Shown one piece after another: positions 1 to 7,791 of a stretch of 7,830 nt of DNA. Within the stretch, counting starts at the first letter, position 1. Each line of letters starts with the position of its first letter. The notes beneath the pieces were generated by a model that saw only the letters and a program-made list of their open reading frames with translations, searched no databases and was not told the origin of the DNA. Position numbers and translations under genes: made by a program. Source of the stretch: Paracoccus sp. (in: a-proteobacteria) (GTDB taxonomy: Bacteria > Pseudomonadota > Alphaproteobacteria > Rhodobacterales > Rhodobacteraceae); NCBI GenBank assembly GCA_018056045.1, contig JAGPGI010000108.1:1-7830 (forward strand). Reading direction: 5' to 3'.

Positions 1-3000
1 ATGAACCAGGAACTTGCCAACAACCCCCTGAACCCGATGGCCCAGCCTCGGCAGTTCGACGAAATCAAGATCTCGCTGGCCTCGCCCGAAGAAATTCTGG
101 CCTGGTCCTATGGCGAGGTGAAAAAGCCCGAAACCATCAACTACCGCACGTTCAAGCCCGAGCGTGACGGCCTGTTCTGCGCGCGTATCTTTGGCCCGAT
201 CAAGGATTACGAATGCCTGTGCGGCAAATACAAGCGCATGAAATATCGCGGCCTCGTCTGCGAGAAATGCGGCGTTGAAGTGACGCTGCAAAAGGTCCGG
301 CGCGAGCGCATGGGCCATATCGAGCTGGCTGCGCCCGTCGCCCATATCTGGTTTCTGAAGTCGCTGCCCTCGCGCATCGGCCTGATGCTGGACATGACGC
401 TGCGCGATCTGGAACGCATCCTCTACTTCGAGAACTACGTGGTCATCGAGCCGGGTCTGACCGACCTGAGCTATGGCCAGCTGCTGACCGAAGAAGAGTT
501 CATGGACGCGCAGGACCAGTATGGCGCCGACGCCTTCACCGCCAATATCGGCGCCGAGGCGATCCGCGAAATGCTGGCCAATATCGACCTGGCCGCCACC
601 GCCGAACAGCTGCGTGAAGAGCTGAAAGAGGCGACCGGCGAGCTGAAGCCGAAAAAGATCATCAAGCGTCTGAAGATCGTCGAGTCCTTCCTGGAATCGG
701 GCAACCGTCCGGAATGGATGGTGCTGACCGTGATCCCGGTCATCCCGCCGGAACTGCGTCCGCTGGTGCCGCTGGATGGCGGCCGGTTCGCGACCTCGGA
801 CCTGAACGATCTCTATCGCCGGGTCATCAACCGCAACAACCGTCTGAAGCGGCTGATCGAACTGCGCGCGCCCGATATCATCGTGCGCAACGAAAAGCGG
901 ATGCTGCAGGAATCGGTCGATGCGCTGTTCGATAACGGCCGTCGCGGCCGCGTCATCACCGGGAACAACAAGCGCCCGCTGAAATCGCTGTCGGACATGC
1001 TGAAAGGCAAGCAGGGCCGTTTCCGCCAGAACCTTCTGGGGAAACGCGTCGATTTCTCGGGTCGTTCGGTCATCGTGACCGGCCCCGAGCTGAAGCTGCA
1101 TCAGTGCGGTCTGCCCAAGAAGATGGCCTTGGAGCTGTTCAAGCCGTTCATCTATTCGCGGCTTGAGGCGAAGGGGCTTTCGAGCACCGTCAAGCAGGCG
1201 AAAAAGCTGGTCGAGAAAGAGCGCCCCGAGGTTTGGGACATTCTGGACGAGGTTATCCGCGAGCACCCGGTTCTGCTGAACCGGGCGCCGACGCTGCACC
1301 GTCTGGGCATTCAGGCGTTCGAGCCGATCCTGATCGAGGGCAAGGCGATCCAGCTTCACCCGCTGGTCTGCTCGGCCTTCAACGCCGACTTCGATGGCGA
1401 CCAGATGGCTGTCCACGTCCCGCTGAGCCTTGAGGCCCAGCTGGAAGCGCGCGTCCTGATGATGTCGACCAACAACGTGCTGTCGCCCGCCAACGGCGCA
1501 CCGATCATCGTTCCGTCGCAGGACATGGTTCTGGGTCTTTACTACACGACCATGGAACGCGAGGGCATGAAGGGCGAAGGCATGGCCTTTGCCAATACCG
1601 ACGAGGTCGAGCACGCCCTTGCCGCCGGCGAGGTGCATCTGCATGCCAAGATCACCGCGCGCCTGCCGCAGATCGACGACAACGGCAACGAGATCATCAA
1701 GCGTTTCGAGACGACTCCGGGCCGGATCCGTCTGGGTGCCCTGCTGCCGAAGAACGCGAAAGCGCCCTTCGAGCTGGTCAACCGCCTGCTGCGCAAGAAG
1801 GACATCCAGAACGTCATCGACACGGTCTATCGCTATTGCGGTCAGAAAGAGGCGGTGATCTTCAGCGACAAGATCATGGGCCTTGGCTTCCGCGAGGCGT
1901 TCCGCGCCGGGATTTCCTTCGGCAAGGACGACATGGTCGTGCCGCCGACGAAATGGGAACTGGTCGAGGAAACCCAGGATCAGGTCAAGCAGTTCGAACA
2001 GCAGTATCTGGACGGCCTGATCACCCAGGGCGAAAAGTACAACAAGGTTGTCGATGCCTGGTCGAAATGTAACGACCGCGTCACCGACGCCATGATGAAG
2101 ACCATCTCATCCACCAAAAAGGACGAGAAGGGTGCGGAGCTTGAGCCGAACTCGGTCTATATGATGGCGCATTCCGGTGCGCGGGGCTCGGTCAGCCAGA
2201 TGAAGCAGCTGGGCGGCATGCGCGGCCTGATGGCCAAGCCGAACGGCGAGATCATCGAGACGCCGATCATCTCGAACTTCAAGGAAGGTCTGACCGTTCT
2301 TGAATACTTCAACTCGACCCACGGCGCCCGTAAGGGTCTGTCGGATACCGCGCTGAAGACGGCGAACTCGGGTTACCTGACCCGCCGTCTGGTGGACGTG
2401 GCGCAGGACTGCATCATTCGTGAGCATGACTGCGGCACCGACAACGCCATCACCGCCTCGGCCGCCGTCAATGACGGCGAGGTGGTCAGCCCGCTGTCCG
2501 AGCGTGTGCTGGGCCGGACTGCGGCCGAGGACGTGCTGGTTCCGGGCGAGGACGTGGTGATCGTTCGCAAGAACGAGCTGATCGACGAGCGCAAGGCCGA
2601 CGAGATCGAGGCGGCGGGCGTGCAGTCCGTGCGCATCCGCTCGGCCCTGACCTGCGAATCCGATGACGGCGTCTGCGCGCTGTGCTATGGCCGCGATCTG
2701 GCCCGTGGCACGCTGGTCAATATCGGCGAGGCTGTCGGCATCATCGCCGCCCAGTCCATCGGCGAGCCGGGCACCCAGCTGACGATGCGGACCTTCCACA
2801 TCGGCGGCATTGCCCAGGGTGGTCAGCAGTCCTTCATCGCTGCGGCGCAGGAAGGCGTGGTCGAGTTCCAGAACGAAAGCACGCTGGAAAACGCACAAGG
2901 CGAGCTGATCGTCATGGCGCGCAACATGCAGCTGCACATCAAGAACGCGCAGGGCGAGACGCTGGCCAGCCACAAGCTGTTCTACGGCTCGAAACTGTTT

Positions 3001-4209
3001 GTCCGCGATGGCGATGCGGTGACGCGTGGCCAGAAGATGTTCGAATGGGACCCCTATACCCTGCCGATCATCGCCGAAAAGGCCGGTATCGCGCGCTATG
3101 TCGACCTGCTCTCGGGCCTTTCGGTCCGCGACGAGACCGACGATGCGACGGGCATGACGCAGAAGATCGTGACCGACTGGCGTTCGGCGCCGAAAGGCAA
3201 CGAGCTGAAGCCGGAGATCATCATCGTCGATCAGGACGGTGAGCCGGTTCGCAACGAACAGGGCAATCCTGTCACCTATCCGATGTCGGTCGACGCGGTT
3301 CTGTCGGTCGAGGACGGGCAGGAGATCAAGGCCGGCGACGTTGTGGCCCGTATCCCGCGCGAAGGCGCCAAGACCAAGGACATCACCGGGGGTCTTCCCC
3401 GCGTGGCGGAACTGTTCGAGGCCCGTCGTCCCAAGGATCACGCGATCATCGCCGAGCTGGATGGCTATGTGCGCTTTGGCAAGGACTACAAGAACAAGCG
3501 CCGCATCACCATCGAGCCCGCCGACGACACGCTGGAGGCCGTCGAATACATGGTGCCGAAAGGCAAGCACATCCCGGTGCAGGAAGGCGACTTCGTGCAG
3601 AAGGGTGACTATATCATGGACGGCAACCCGGCGCCGCATGACATCCTGCGCATCATGGGGATCGAGGCCCTGGCCGACTATCTCATCGATGAGGTGCAGG
3701 ACGTCTATCGACTGCAGGGCGTGAAGATCAACGACAAGCACATCGAGGTGATCGTTCGCCAGATGCTGCAGAAGATCGAGATCCTCGACAGCGGCGATAC
3801 CACGCTGCTGAAGGGCGAGCATGTCGACCGCGACGAGTTCGAGGAAGAGAACGCCAAGATCGAAGCCAAGGGGGGCCGTCCGGCCTCGGGCGAGCCGGTG
3901 CTGCTGGGCATCACCAAGGCATCGCTGCAGACCCGCAGCTTCATCTCGGCCGCATCGTTCCAGGAAACGACCCGCGTGCTGACCGAGGCCGCCGTTCAGG
4001 GCAAGCGCGACAAGCTGGTCGGGCTGAAGGAAAACGTCATCGTCGGCCGGCTGATCCCGGCCGGGACCGGTGGCGCCACCGCCCGCGTGCGCCGCATTGC
4101 CACCGAGCGCGACAATGAGGTGATCGAGGCGCGCCGCGCCGAGGCCGCCGCGGCCGCCGCGCTGATCGCGCCCGAGGAAATCGTGGTCGAGGCCAGCACC
4201 GAGGAGTGA
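1..4209 (+). CDS. rpoC: DNA-directed RNA polymerase subunit beta'
   Basis: Largest subunit of bacterial RNA polymerase; it carries the catalytic Mg2+ site and, with beta, forms the DNA/RNA-hybrid cleft. The 1402 residues are close to the roughly 1407 of E. coli. The N-terminal zinc ribbon uses C72, C74, C87 and C90. The catalytic loop NADFDGDQ starts at residue 461, so D463, D465 and D467 hold the metal. The second zinc site is C811, C885, C892 and C895. The bridge helix begins near GARKGL (775 onward), and the trigger-loop segment TMRTFHIGG covers 928-936 with H933. The trigger loop is interrupted by an SI3-like insertion of about 190 residues before DITGGLPR (1127 onward), as in other proteobacteria. 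The tail is alanine- and glutamate-rich. All key residues are present, so the gene looks functional. The window opens on its ATG, so its ribosome-binding site and the expected upstream rpoB cannot be seen. An intrinsic terminator follows the stop by 24 bases. Confidence 0.99.
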   Translation: MNQELANNPLNPMAQPRQFDEIKISLASPEEILAWSYGEVKKPETINYRTFKPERDGLFCARIFGPIKDYECLCGKYKRMKYRGLVCEKCGVEVTLQKVRRERMGHIELAAPVAHIWFLKSLPSRIGLMLDMTLRDLERILYFENYVVIEPGLTDLSYGQLLTEEEFMDAQDQYGADAFTANIGAEAIREMLANIDLAATAEQLREELKEATGELKPKKIIKRLKIVESFLESGNRPEWMVLTVIPVIPPELRPLVPLDGGRFATSDLNDLYRRVINRNNRLKRLIELRAPDIIVRNEKRMLQESVDALFDNGRRGRVITGNNKRPLKSLSDMLKGKQGRFRQNLLGKRVDFSGRSVIVTGPELKLHQCGLPKKMALELFKPFIYSRLEAKGLSSTVKQAKKLVEKERPEVWDILDEVIREHPVLLNRAPTLHRLGIQAFEPILIEGKAIQLHPLVCSAFNADFDGDQMAVHVPLSLEAQLEARVLMMSTNNVLSPANGAPIIVPSQDMVLGLYYTTMEREGMKGEGMAFANTDEVEHALAAGEVHLHAKITARLPQIDDNGNEIIKRFETTPGRIRLGALLPKNAKAPFELVNRLLRKKDIQNVIDTVYRYCGQKEAVIFSDKIMGLGFREAFRAGISFGKDDMVVPPTKWELVEETQDQVKQFEQQYLDGLITQGEKYNKVVDAWSKCNDRVTDAMMKTISSTKKDEKGAELEPNSVYMMAHSGARGSVSQMKQLGGMRGLMAKPNGEIIETPIISNFKEGLTVLEYFNSTHGARKGLSDTALKTANSGYLTRRLVDVAQDCIIREHDCGTDNAITASAAVNDGEVVSPLSERVLGRTAAEDVLVPGEDVVIVRKNELIDERKADEIEAAGVQSVRIRSALTCESDDGVCALCYGRDLARGTLVNIGEAVGIIAAQSIGEPGTQLTMRTFHIGGIAQGGQQSFIAAAQEGVVEFQNESTLENAQGELIVMARNMQLHIKNAQGETLASHKLFYGSKLFVRDGDAVTRGQKMFEWDPYTLPIIAEKAGIARYVDLLSGLSVRDETDDATGMTQKIVTDWRSAPKGNELKPEIIIVDQDGEPVRNEQGNPVTYPMSVDAVLSVEDGQEIKAGDVVARIPREGAKTKDITGGLPRVAELFEARRPKDHAIIAELDGYVRFGKDYKNKRRITIEPADDTLEAVEYMVPKGKHIPVQEGDFVQKGDYIMDGNPAPHDILRIMGIEALADYLIDEVQDVYRLQGVKINDKHIEVIVRQMLQKIEILDSGDTTLLKGEHVDRDEFEEENAKIEAKGGRPASGEPVLLGITKASLQTRSFISAASFQETTRVLTEAAVQGKRDKLVGLKENVIVGRLIPAGTGGATARVRRIATERDNEVIEARRAEAAAAAALIAPEEIVVEASTEE

Positions 4210-4233
4210 TCCCGGCGCCCCTGACATGAATCG

Positions 4234-4263
4234 AAAAGGCCCGGCGGAATGCCGGGCCTTTTT
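4234..4263 (+). terminator. Intrinsic terminator after rpoC, probably bidirectional
   Basis: A perfect 8-bp GC stem, GGCCCGGC (4238-4245) with GCCGGGCC (4251-4258), closes a 5-base loop and is followed by five T (4259-4263). Four A precede the stem, extending it by A-T pairs and giving a T-tract when read on the minus strand. It should end the rpoB-rpoC transcript and could also stop leftward transcription from 4287-4385. It lies inside the upstream extension of the next open frame, which argues against any start for that gene before 4264. Confidence 0.93.
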
Positions 4264-4286
4264 GATAAGCGCGATGCGGGGCCCGC

Positions 4287-4385
4287 TCAGCCGCGCGTGT
4301 GATCTTTTGCCAGTCGCTGCTGCCAGTCGCCGCGGTCGAATGAGTTCAGCACGGCCGCCACAATCGCCTCCACACCCGGAACCAT
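4287..4385 (-). CDS. Possible small minus-strand ORF or gene remnant (32 aa)
   Basis: Reading leftward, an ATG at 4385 opens 32 codons ending in TGA at 4287. The product is helix-like, with an aliphatic segment (VEAIVAAVL) followed by a polar, charged end (FDRGDWQQRL, then KDHTRG). Most third positions are G or C, as in the real genes here. The stop lies 28 bases before the stem at 4258, whose A-tract would act as a T-tract on this strand, a typical arrangement for convergent genes sharing a terminator. Against it: no Shine-Dalgarno sequence is visible at the ATG, and the frame stays open upstream only to a stop at 4515-4517 without another ATG. It could be the 3' end of a decayed gene, a small protein or chance. 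I recognise no family. Confidence 0.2.
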   Translation of the reverse strand: MVPGVEAIVAAVLNSFDRGDWQQRLAKDHTRG

Positions 4386-4581
4386 GCTTTGCAGCGTATT
4401 TCGCGCAAAGCTCCGCCGTCCCTTGCTGCTGGTTCCGTCGCGGGCCTTGCATTTATTCCCGGATCGGGCAGGCTGGCCTGAATTTCCTGCCGAATATCCG
4501 GGTTGGCCCCGCGCTCATTCTCGCGCACCAATCCCGTCCGAGATCCGACATCTGCCAGCGACTGCCTGTGACAACCGGTAC

Positions 4582-4585
4582 GAGG
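4582..4585 (+). promoter_or_regulatory. Ribosome-binding site fixing the BCCT-like start at 4592
   Basis: GAGG lies 6 bases before ATG 4592. It decides between this start and the upstream ATG at 4226, which lies before the rpoC terminator hairpin and adds 122 residues with no membrane character. Confidence 0.65.
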
Positions 4586-4591
4586 TTTTCG

Positions 4592-5737
4592 ATGACGCTT
4601 ATCATCACTGTGGCCTATCTCAGCGTTCTGGCCTGTGCGCTTTTCGTCCTGATCCGCTGGCCCATGCTGCGCTGCACCGGCGAGCAGCCGGTGGGTATGC
4701 TGACGCTGGTCGCGCTTTTGTTCACCGCCGGGTTGGACATGGGGCTGGTCATGCTGCCCCTGACCGAATTCCCGGTCTATGAAAGTGACGCCGCCTTTGG
4801 CTTTACCAATGCGCTCGCTATCGAGTTCGGCATGTGGGGCCCGCTGGTCTGGCTGATGTATTTCGTCACCACCTTCTATTTCGTCGCGCTTGAGCCACGC
4901 CTGCGCATCTTTGCAATTCCGGCGGTGAAATGGGTTTATAACCTGACCGTCATCGCCACCTGTTCCTTTACCTGCTACCTGTTCATGGTGAACCTGCCGA
5001 CCTATGCGCCGGACCTGCCGCGCTGGGGGATCTGGGCGCTGGTGGTGGCGGTGATCGCCTTTTCCGTCGTCTCAAGCGGCAATTTCGCCATCATGAAATG
5101 GCTGGCCATCGTTTCGACCTACGGCTTCGGGATGCTGGCCTTTGCCGCGCTGGCCGTGGTGGCCTTTGCCTATGCGGGCATCGGCATCGGCGCGTTCTTT
5201 GCCAATATCGGCCTGCTGATGGATTATTTCCTGCACCTGCCGCGCTTTGCCGTGCCGATCGCCGCTTATCATGAATTCTACCTGTTCTGGTGGTTCGCCT
5301 GGAGCCTGATGATCGGCCAGTTTGTCGCCCGCTATGTCGGGGGCCTGCGGACATGGCAGCTTGCGGGGGCGATGGTGATCCTGCCGGCGATCCCGCTGGG
5401 CCTGTGGTTCTGTGTCCTCTTTGTCTATCACCAGAACAAGATCGTCATTCCCGGTTGGCTGAACCTGTTCATGATCTTCGTGGGCATCGTCTTCGTGGTG
5501 AACTCGCTGGACAGCCTGATCCGGCTTTACTCGGCGAATCTGGGCTGGTCGCGCGAGGAACTGGGCTCGGCCACCTATTACCCGCTGCATTTCGTGCTGC
5601 AGTTCCTGCTGGTGATCGCCTATGTCTTTACCCCCTTCCAGATCCAGTGGGTCGGGCTGGTGGTGGTCGGCATCTATGCCGCGGCCTATCTGTTGATGGC
5701 GCAGCGCATGGGGCAGATGGGCAACCGGCTGGGTTAG
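4592..5737 (+). CDS. Short divergent BCCT-like (betaine/carnitine/choline) membrane transporter
   Basis: The protein has 381 residues and about 11 hydrophobic segments (near 2-22, 35-56, 78-100, 113-134, 143-161, 168-200, 228-248, 256-279, 288-312, 330-348, 352-370), so it is an inner-membrane protein. HEFYLFWWFAWS (227-238) followed by GQFVAR matches the BCCT signature around the TM8 tryptophans of BetP; W233, W234 and W237 keep the BetP W373/W374/W377 spacing. W82, W87 and Y90 keep the 0/+5/+8 spacing of the BetP TM4 aromatic box. The family normally runs 500-700 residues with 12 helices; this copy lacks the first helix and long cytosolic tails. The glycine motif (GMGIG in BetP) reads GLDMG at 47-51. 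Start: ATG 4592 has GAGG at 4582-4585, 6 bases upstream, and directly begins a membrane segment. The frame is open back to 4226, but that would cross the rpoC terminator. A quaternary-amine or osmolyte substrate is family inference; a purely structural relative is possible. Confidence 0.75.
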   Translation: MTLIITVAYLSVLACALFVLIRWPMLRCTGEQPVGMLTLVALLFTAGLDMGLVMLPLTEFPVYESDAAFGFTNALAIEFGMWGPLVWLMYFVTTFYFVALEPRLRIFAIPAVKWVYNLTVIATCSFTCYLFMVNLPTYAPDLPRWGIWALVVAVIAFSVVSSGNFAIMKWLAIVSTYGFGMLAFAALAVVAFAYAGIGIGAFFANIGLLMDYFLHLPRFAVPIAAYHEFYLFWWFAWSLMIGQFVARYVGGLRTWQLAGAMVILPAIPLGLWFCVLFVYHQNKIVIPGWLNLFMIFVGIVFVVNSLDSLIRLYSANLGWSREELGSATYYPLHFVLQFLLVIAYVFTPFQIQWVGLVVVGIYAAAYLLMAQRMGQMGNRLG

Positions 5738-5779
5738 GCGGGATAGGTGCTGGCCTTTTCCGCAAGCCTTGCCTAACCC
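5731..5779. repeat. 9-bp inverted repeat across the BCCT-like stop codon
   Basis: GGGTTAGGC (5731-5739) and its exact complement GCCTAACCC (5771-5779) flank a 31-base spacer. The left arm contains the TAG stop of the transporter. In RNA this would form a hairpin with a large, partly structured loop; in DNA it is a dyad that a dimeric regulator could bind. No T-tract follows, so it is not a standard intrinsic terminator. It sits just before the ribosome-binding site of the downstream permease and could influence read-through or mRNA stability. Confidence 0.55.
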
Positions 5780-5796
5780 TAGGCGCAGCCGCCGCC

Positions 5797-5803
5797 GAGG
5801 GAG
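5797..5803 (+). promoter_or_regulatory. Ribosome-binding site of the EamA permease
   Basis: GAGGGAG, with GAGG ending 6 bases before ATG 5807, is a strong Shine-Dalgarno sequence. It supports this start even though the protein then carries about 27 polar residues before its first helix. Weaker internal alternatives such as GTG 5864 have no comparable site. Confidence 0.7.
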
Positions 5804-5806
5804 TTC

Positions 5807-6751
5807 ATGCGCACGCCGTTTCTGTCGCCCAATCGCCGCGTTCGGCCGGCCTCGGTCCCGGCTGTGGGCGATGCCAGCCTGTCGGACAATCTGCGCGGCA
5901 CCACGCTGATGGTGCTGAGCATGGCGACATTCACCTGCAATGACGCGGTGATGAAGGCGGTGACGCAGACCTTGCCGCTTTACGAATCCGTGGCGCTGCG
6001 CGGTCTCGTGGTGCTGGCGATGATGCTGGTCATCGCCGCGATCCAGCAGGGCGGGGTGCGGCTGACGGTGCCACGCGCCGATTGCGGACCGCTGGTCCTG
6101 CGGACGGCGGCCGATATCGTCTCGACGCTGCTTTACCTGATGGCCTTGCGCAAGATGGCGCTGGCGGATCTGTCGGCGATCATGCAGGCGCTGCCTCTGG
6201 CGGTGACGCTGGCGGCGGCGCTGGTCTTTCGCGAAAGGCTGGGCTGGCGGCGTTTCTCGGCCATCGGCATCGGCTTTGCCGGCGTGGTGCTGATCCTGCG
6301 GCCGGGGACCGGGGCCTTCGACATCTGGTCGGCGCTGGGTCTGGCGGCGATGTTTCTGATCGTGGTGCGCGACATCGCCACGCGGAAATTCACGGTGGGG
6401 ACGGGGTCTTCGACCATCGCCTTTTACGCGGCGCTGACAGTAACGCTGTCGGGCGTGGTGCTGGGCGCGGCCGAGGACTGGCGCCTGCCTACCCTGCGCG
6501 AGGCCCTGCTGCTGTTGCTGGCGGCGGGTTTTCTGACCGTGGGCTATCTCGCCGCCGTCGCCACCATGCGCGTCGGAGAGATCTCGTTCGTGGCGCCGTT
6601 TCGCTATACATCGCTCTTGTTTGCCATCGTGCTGGGGGTGCTGGTGTTCAACGAATGGCCTGATCTCTGGACCTGGACCGGCTCGGGGCTGGTGGTGGGG
6701 GCAGGGCTTTACACCATCCTGCGGGAACGCGCTTTGGGAAAGGCCTCCTGA
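5807..6751 (+). CDS. EamA/DMT superfamily permease
   Basis: A 314-residue inner-membrane protein of the drug/metabolite transporter type, with two EamA repeats of five helices each. Helices lie near 32-50, 62-80, 96-114, 121-141, 149-165, 174-189, 203-222, 231-252, 260-281 and 288-305. Repeat one ends with the family pattern PLAVTLAAALVFRERLGW (130-147), then a glycine-rich helix to LILRPG. Repeat two shows its counterpart, APFRYTSLLFAIVLGVLVF (263-281), then NEWPD. Members export or import small metabolites such as amino acids or nucleotide-related compounds; the substrate here cannot be read from sequence. The N-terminal 27 residues (Arg/Pro-rich) are an unusual extension, but the start is backed by a strong ribosome-binding site. 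The stop TGA overlaps the next ATG by one base, so the two genes are probably co-transcribed and translationally coupled. The upstream transporter lies 69 bases away and may belong to the same transcript. Confidence 0.9.
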   Translation: MRTPFLSPNRRVRPASVPAVGDASLSDNLRGTTLMVLSMATFTCNDAVMKAVTQTLPLYESVALRGLVVLAMMLVIAAIQQGGVRLTVPRADCGPLVLRTAADIVSTLLYLMALRKMALADLSAIMQALPLAVTLAAALVFRERLGWRRFSAIGIGFAGVVLILRPGTGAFDIWSALGLAAMFLIVVRDIATRKFTVGTGSSTIAFYAALTVTLSGVVLGAAEDWRLPTLREALLLLLAAGFLTVGYLAAVATMRVGEISFVAPFRYTSLLFAIVLGVLVFNEWPDLWTWTGSGLVVGAGLYTILRERALGKAS

Positions 6752-7626
6752 TGTCGTTGCAAAGACCCGGCCCTGGCGGCATGCGTGTGCAGATGCTGGG
6801 CCTGTGCCGGTTTTCCTATCTGGGTGGCGCCGGCTATCAGGTCGCGCATGACACGATCGAGGCCCGGCGGGCCTATCTTTACGACCCCGAGCGGCTGGCC
6901 CGGCGCTGGTTCTGGTTTGAAAACATCGTGCTGCCGCCGCTGCTGGCGCAGACCGACCCGGACTTCACCCTTGTGCTGATGACCGGCCCCGACCTGCCCG
7001 AGCCCTATCTGTCGCAACTGCGCGAGCTGACCGAGATTGCGCCGCAGTTCCGGCTGTCGCTGGTCGAGCCGATGGCCGAGCATATCGAGGCCTGCCGGGC
7101 CGCGACCATCCCCCATATCGACCCGGATGCCGATGTCGTCGGGCATTTCCGTCAGGACGACGACGATGCCGTCGCGGTGAACTATATCGAATGCGCGCGC
7201 GGCGATTTTGCCATGCTGCGCGATCTGTGGCAGTTGCGCCGGCGGCTTTACTGCGACTATTCGCGCGGGCTGGTGCTGAAGGCCACGCAGGATGGTGTCA
7301 CGGTCGAGCCGCGCATCATCCATCATGCCGTCGCCGCGATGACGGTCTATCTTGCGCCCGATGCCGGGCACAGCGTGGTGGATTTCCCGCATTGGAAGAT
7401 CTCCATGGCCATGCCGGGGGTGATCATGGCCGAGCAGATCATGTATGCGCGGGTTCTCAATCACGACAACGACTCGGGCGCGATCGGCGCGGGCTATCCG
7501 CTGAAGAGCAGGCTGAACCCGGGCGGGGCCCTTGCGCGGCGCTTTCGCATCGACCTGCCGACGCTGGAGGAGGGCGCGCGGGGCTTTGGCCTGCCGGGGG
7601 CGCCCCGCCCGAACTGGGGCCGCTAG
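6751..7626 (+). CDS. Putative glycosyltransferase, rhamnosyltransferase-like (PF11316 type)
   Basis: A 291-residue soluble protein without a signal peptide or membrane segment. The pattern RRWFWFENIVLPPLLAQTD (51-69), then DFTLVLMTGPDLP (71-83), then DADVVGHFRQDDDDAV (126-141), is typical of the family annotated as putative rhamnosyl transferase. The acidic run D136-D139 is the likely DxD-type site for metal and nucleotide-sugar. A later block, FPHWKISMAMPG (212-223) with RVLNHDNDS (234-242), also fits. It probably transfers a sugar from a nucleotide donor to a surface glycan or small molecule; donor and acceptor are unknown, and the rhamnose label is a family name only. ATG 6751 overlaps the permease stop (TGATG) and has AAGG at 6740-6743, 7 bases upstream. 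ATG 6781 is a possible alternative start, since conserved-looking sequence begins there, but its ribosome-binding site is poorer. No clear intrinsic terminator follows. Confidence 0.82.
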   Translation: MSLQRPGPGGMRVQMLGLCRFSYLGGAGYQVAHDTIEARRAYLYDPERLARRWFWFENIVLPPLLAQTDPDFTLVLMTGPDLPEPYLSQLRELTEIAPQFRLSLVEPMAEHIEACRAATIPHIDPDADVVGHFRQDDDDAVAVNYIECARGDFAMLRDLWQLRRRLYCDYSRGLVLKATQDGVTVEPRIIHHAVAAMTVYLAPDAGHSVVDFPHWKISMAMPGVIMAEQIMYARVLNHDNDSGAIGAGYPLKSRLNPGGALARRFRIDLPTLEEGARGFGLPGAPRPNWGR

Positions 7627-7666
7627 CGGACCTTTCCGGGCAGGGATTTGCCGCGAAAACACGGGG

Positions 7667-7715
7667 CAGCGGCCAGGGCCGGGACCGGGGCCGGGGCTGG
7701 GGCAGGGGGCCGCTG
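7667..7715 (+). repeat. 8-bp inverted repeat enclosing six G-tracts (possible G-quadruplex)
   Basis: CAGCGGCC (7667-7674) and its exact complement GGCCGCTG (7708-7715) enclose a 33-base loop rich in G. The G-runs are GGG (7676), GGG (7681), GGGG (7687), GGGG (7693), GGGG (7699) and GGGGG (7705). The last four are separated by only two bases each (CC, CT, CA), which meets the usual intramolecular G-quadruplex pattern on the plus strand. The element starts 41 bases after the glycosyltransferase stop and its right arm touches the -35 box at 7716. It could be a transcription barrier, a torsion- or structure-sensitive upstream element, or a tract produced by slippage of a GGGGCY unit. Structure formation is inference. 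Confidence 0.6.
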
Positions 7716-7744
7716 TTGACTCACCCGGCAATTCCCCATATACG
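7716..7744 (+). promoter_or_regulatory. Strong sigma-70-type promoter, probably for the rpsL (str) operon
   Basis: TTGACT (7716-7721) and TATACG (7739-7744) are separated by exactly 17 bases. The -35 matches five of six consensus bases and the -10 four of six, which is unusually good for this GC-rich genome. Transcription should begin near 7751. No long plus-strand gene starts in the remaining 86 bases, so the target lies beyond the window. In Rhodobacterales rpoC is usually followed by rpsL, rpsG and fusA, which would suit such a strong promoter; that identity is inference from gene order. Confidence 0.8.
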
Positions 7745-7751
7745 CCGCACA

Positions 7752-7773
7752 CCTGACGGATTTCTGTCGGGGA
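7752..7773 (+). promoter_or_regulatory. Leader hairpin 1 downstream of the promoter
   Basis: CCTGAC (7752-7757) can pair with GTCGGG (7766-7771), including one G-U pair, around the loop GGATTTCT. It lies at the expected 5' end of the transcript and could protect the mRNA or take part in leader control. It is short and may be incidental. Confidence 0.35.
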
Positions 7774-7791
7774 CCCAGCACCCTCGCGGTG

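Larger units (their letters stand above)
4264..4591. other. Intergenic stretch between rpoC terminator and BCCT-like gene
   Basis: 328 bases with no well-supported gene. I see no tRNA, no convincing sigma-70 promoter for the rightward gene and no riboswitch that I recognise. A 10-base direct repeat, TGCCAGTCGC, occurs at 4308-4317 and 4321-4330 (13-base period). Two minus-strand frames are open over parts of it: 4385-4287 (ATG start) and roughly 4531-4346 (only a TTG start). The reading can move from one to the other within 4385-4450, so a decayed or frameshifted minus-strand gene is possible. The plus-strand frame is also open from 4226 into the transporter, but its residues here are Pro/Arg/Ser-rich with no hydrophobic pattern, so I treat it as untranslated leader. 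Confidence 0.6.

Noticed and set aside
4308..4330. Two 10-base direct repeats as a CRISPR or integration site
   Set aside because: Only two copies with a 13-base period, no spacers of CRISPR length and no tRNA or integrase nearby.
2107..4452. Very long minus-strand open frame (781 codons) opposite rpoC
   Set aside because: It lies almost wholly antisense to a fully conserved rpoC and crosses the rpoC terminator. Its product is rich in Arg, His, Asp, Leu and Gly with no recognisable domain, typical of antisense frames in GC-rich genes.
4226..4591. Upstream extension of the BCCT-like gene to ATG 4226
   Set aside because: It would place the rpoC terminator inside the coding region and add 122 polar, low-quality residues. 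ATG 4592 has a good ribosome-binding site and directly starts the first helix.
7639..7652. Small hairpin GGCA/TGCC after the glycosyltransferase stop
   Set aside because: Only four base pairs and followed by GCGAAAAC rather than a T-tract; too weak to call a terminator.
7676..7709. G-tract as a simple intrinsic terminator for the glycosyltransferase
   Set aside because: The enclosing hairpin has a 33-base loop and no T-tract follows, so it does not fit an intrinsic terminator even if it may slow polymerase.
6709..7752. Minus-strand open frame of 347 codons opposite the glycosyltransferase
   Set aside because: It is antisense to a gene with clear family motifs. Its N-terminus is low-complexity Pro/Gly sequence encoded by the G-tract region, and it would begin across the 7716-7744 promoter.
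7532..7756. Plus-strand open frame encoding a Gly-Pro repeat protein
   Set aside because: The apparent GPGPGPG repeat is the translation of the G-tract; the frame overlaps the glycosyltransferase in another phase and has no ribosome-binding site.
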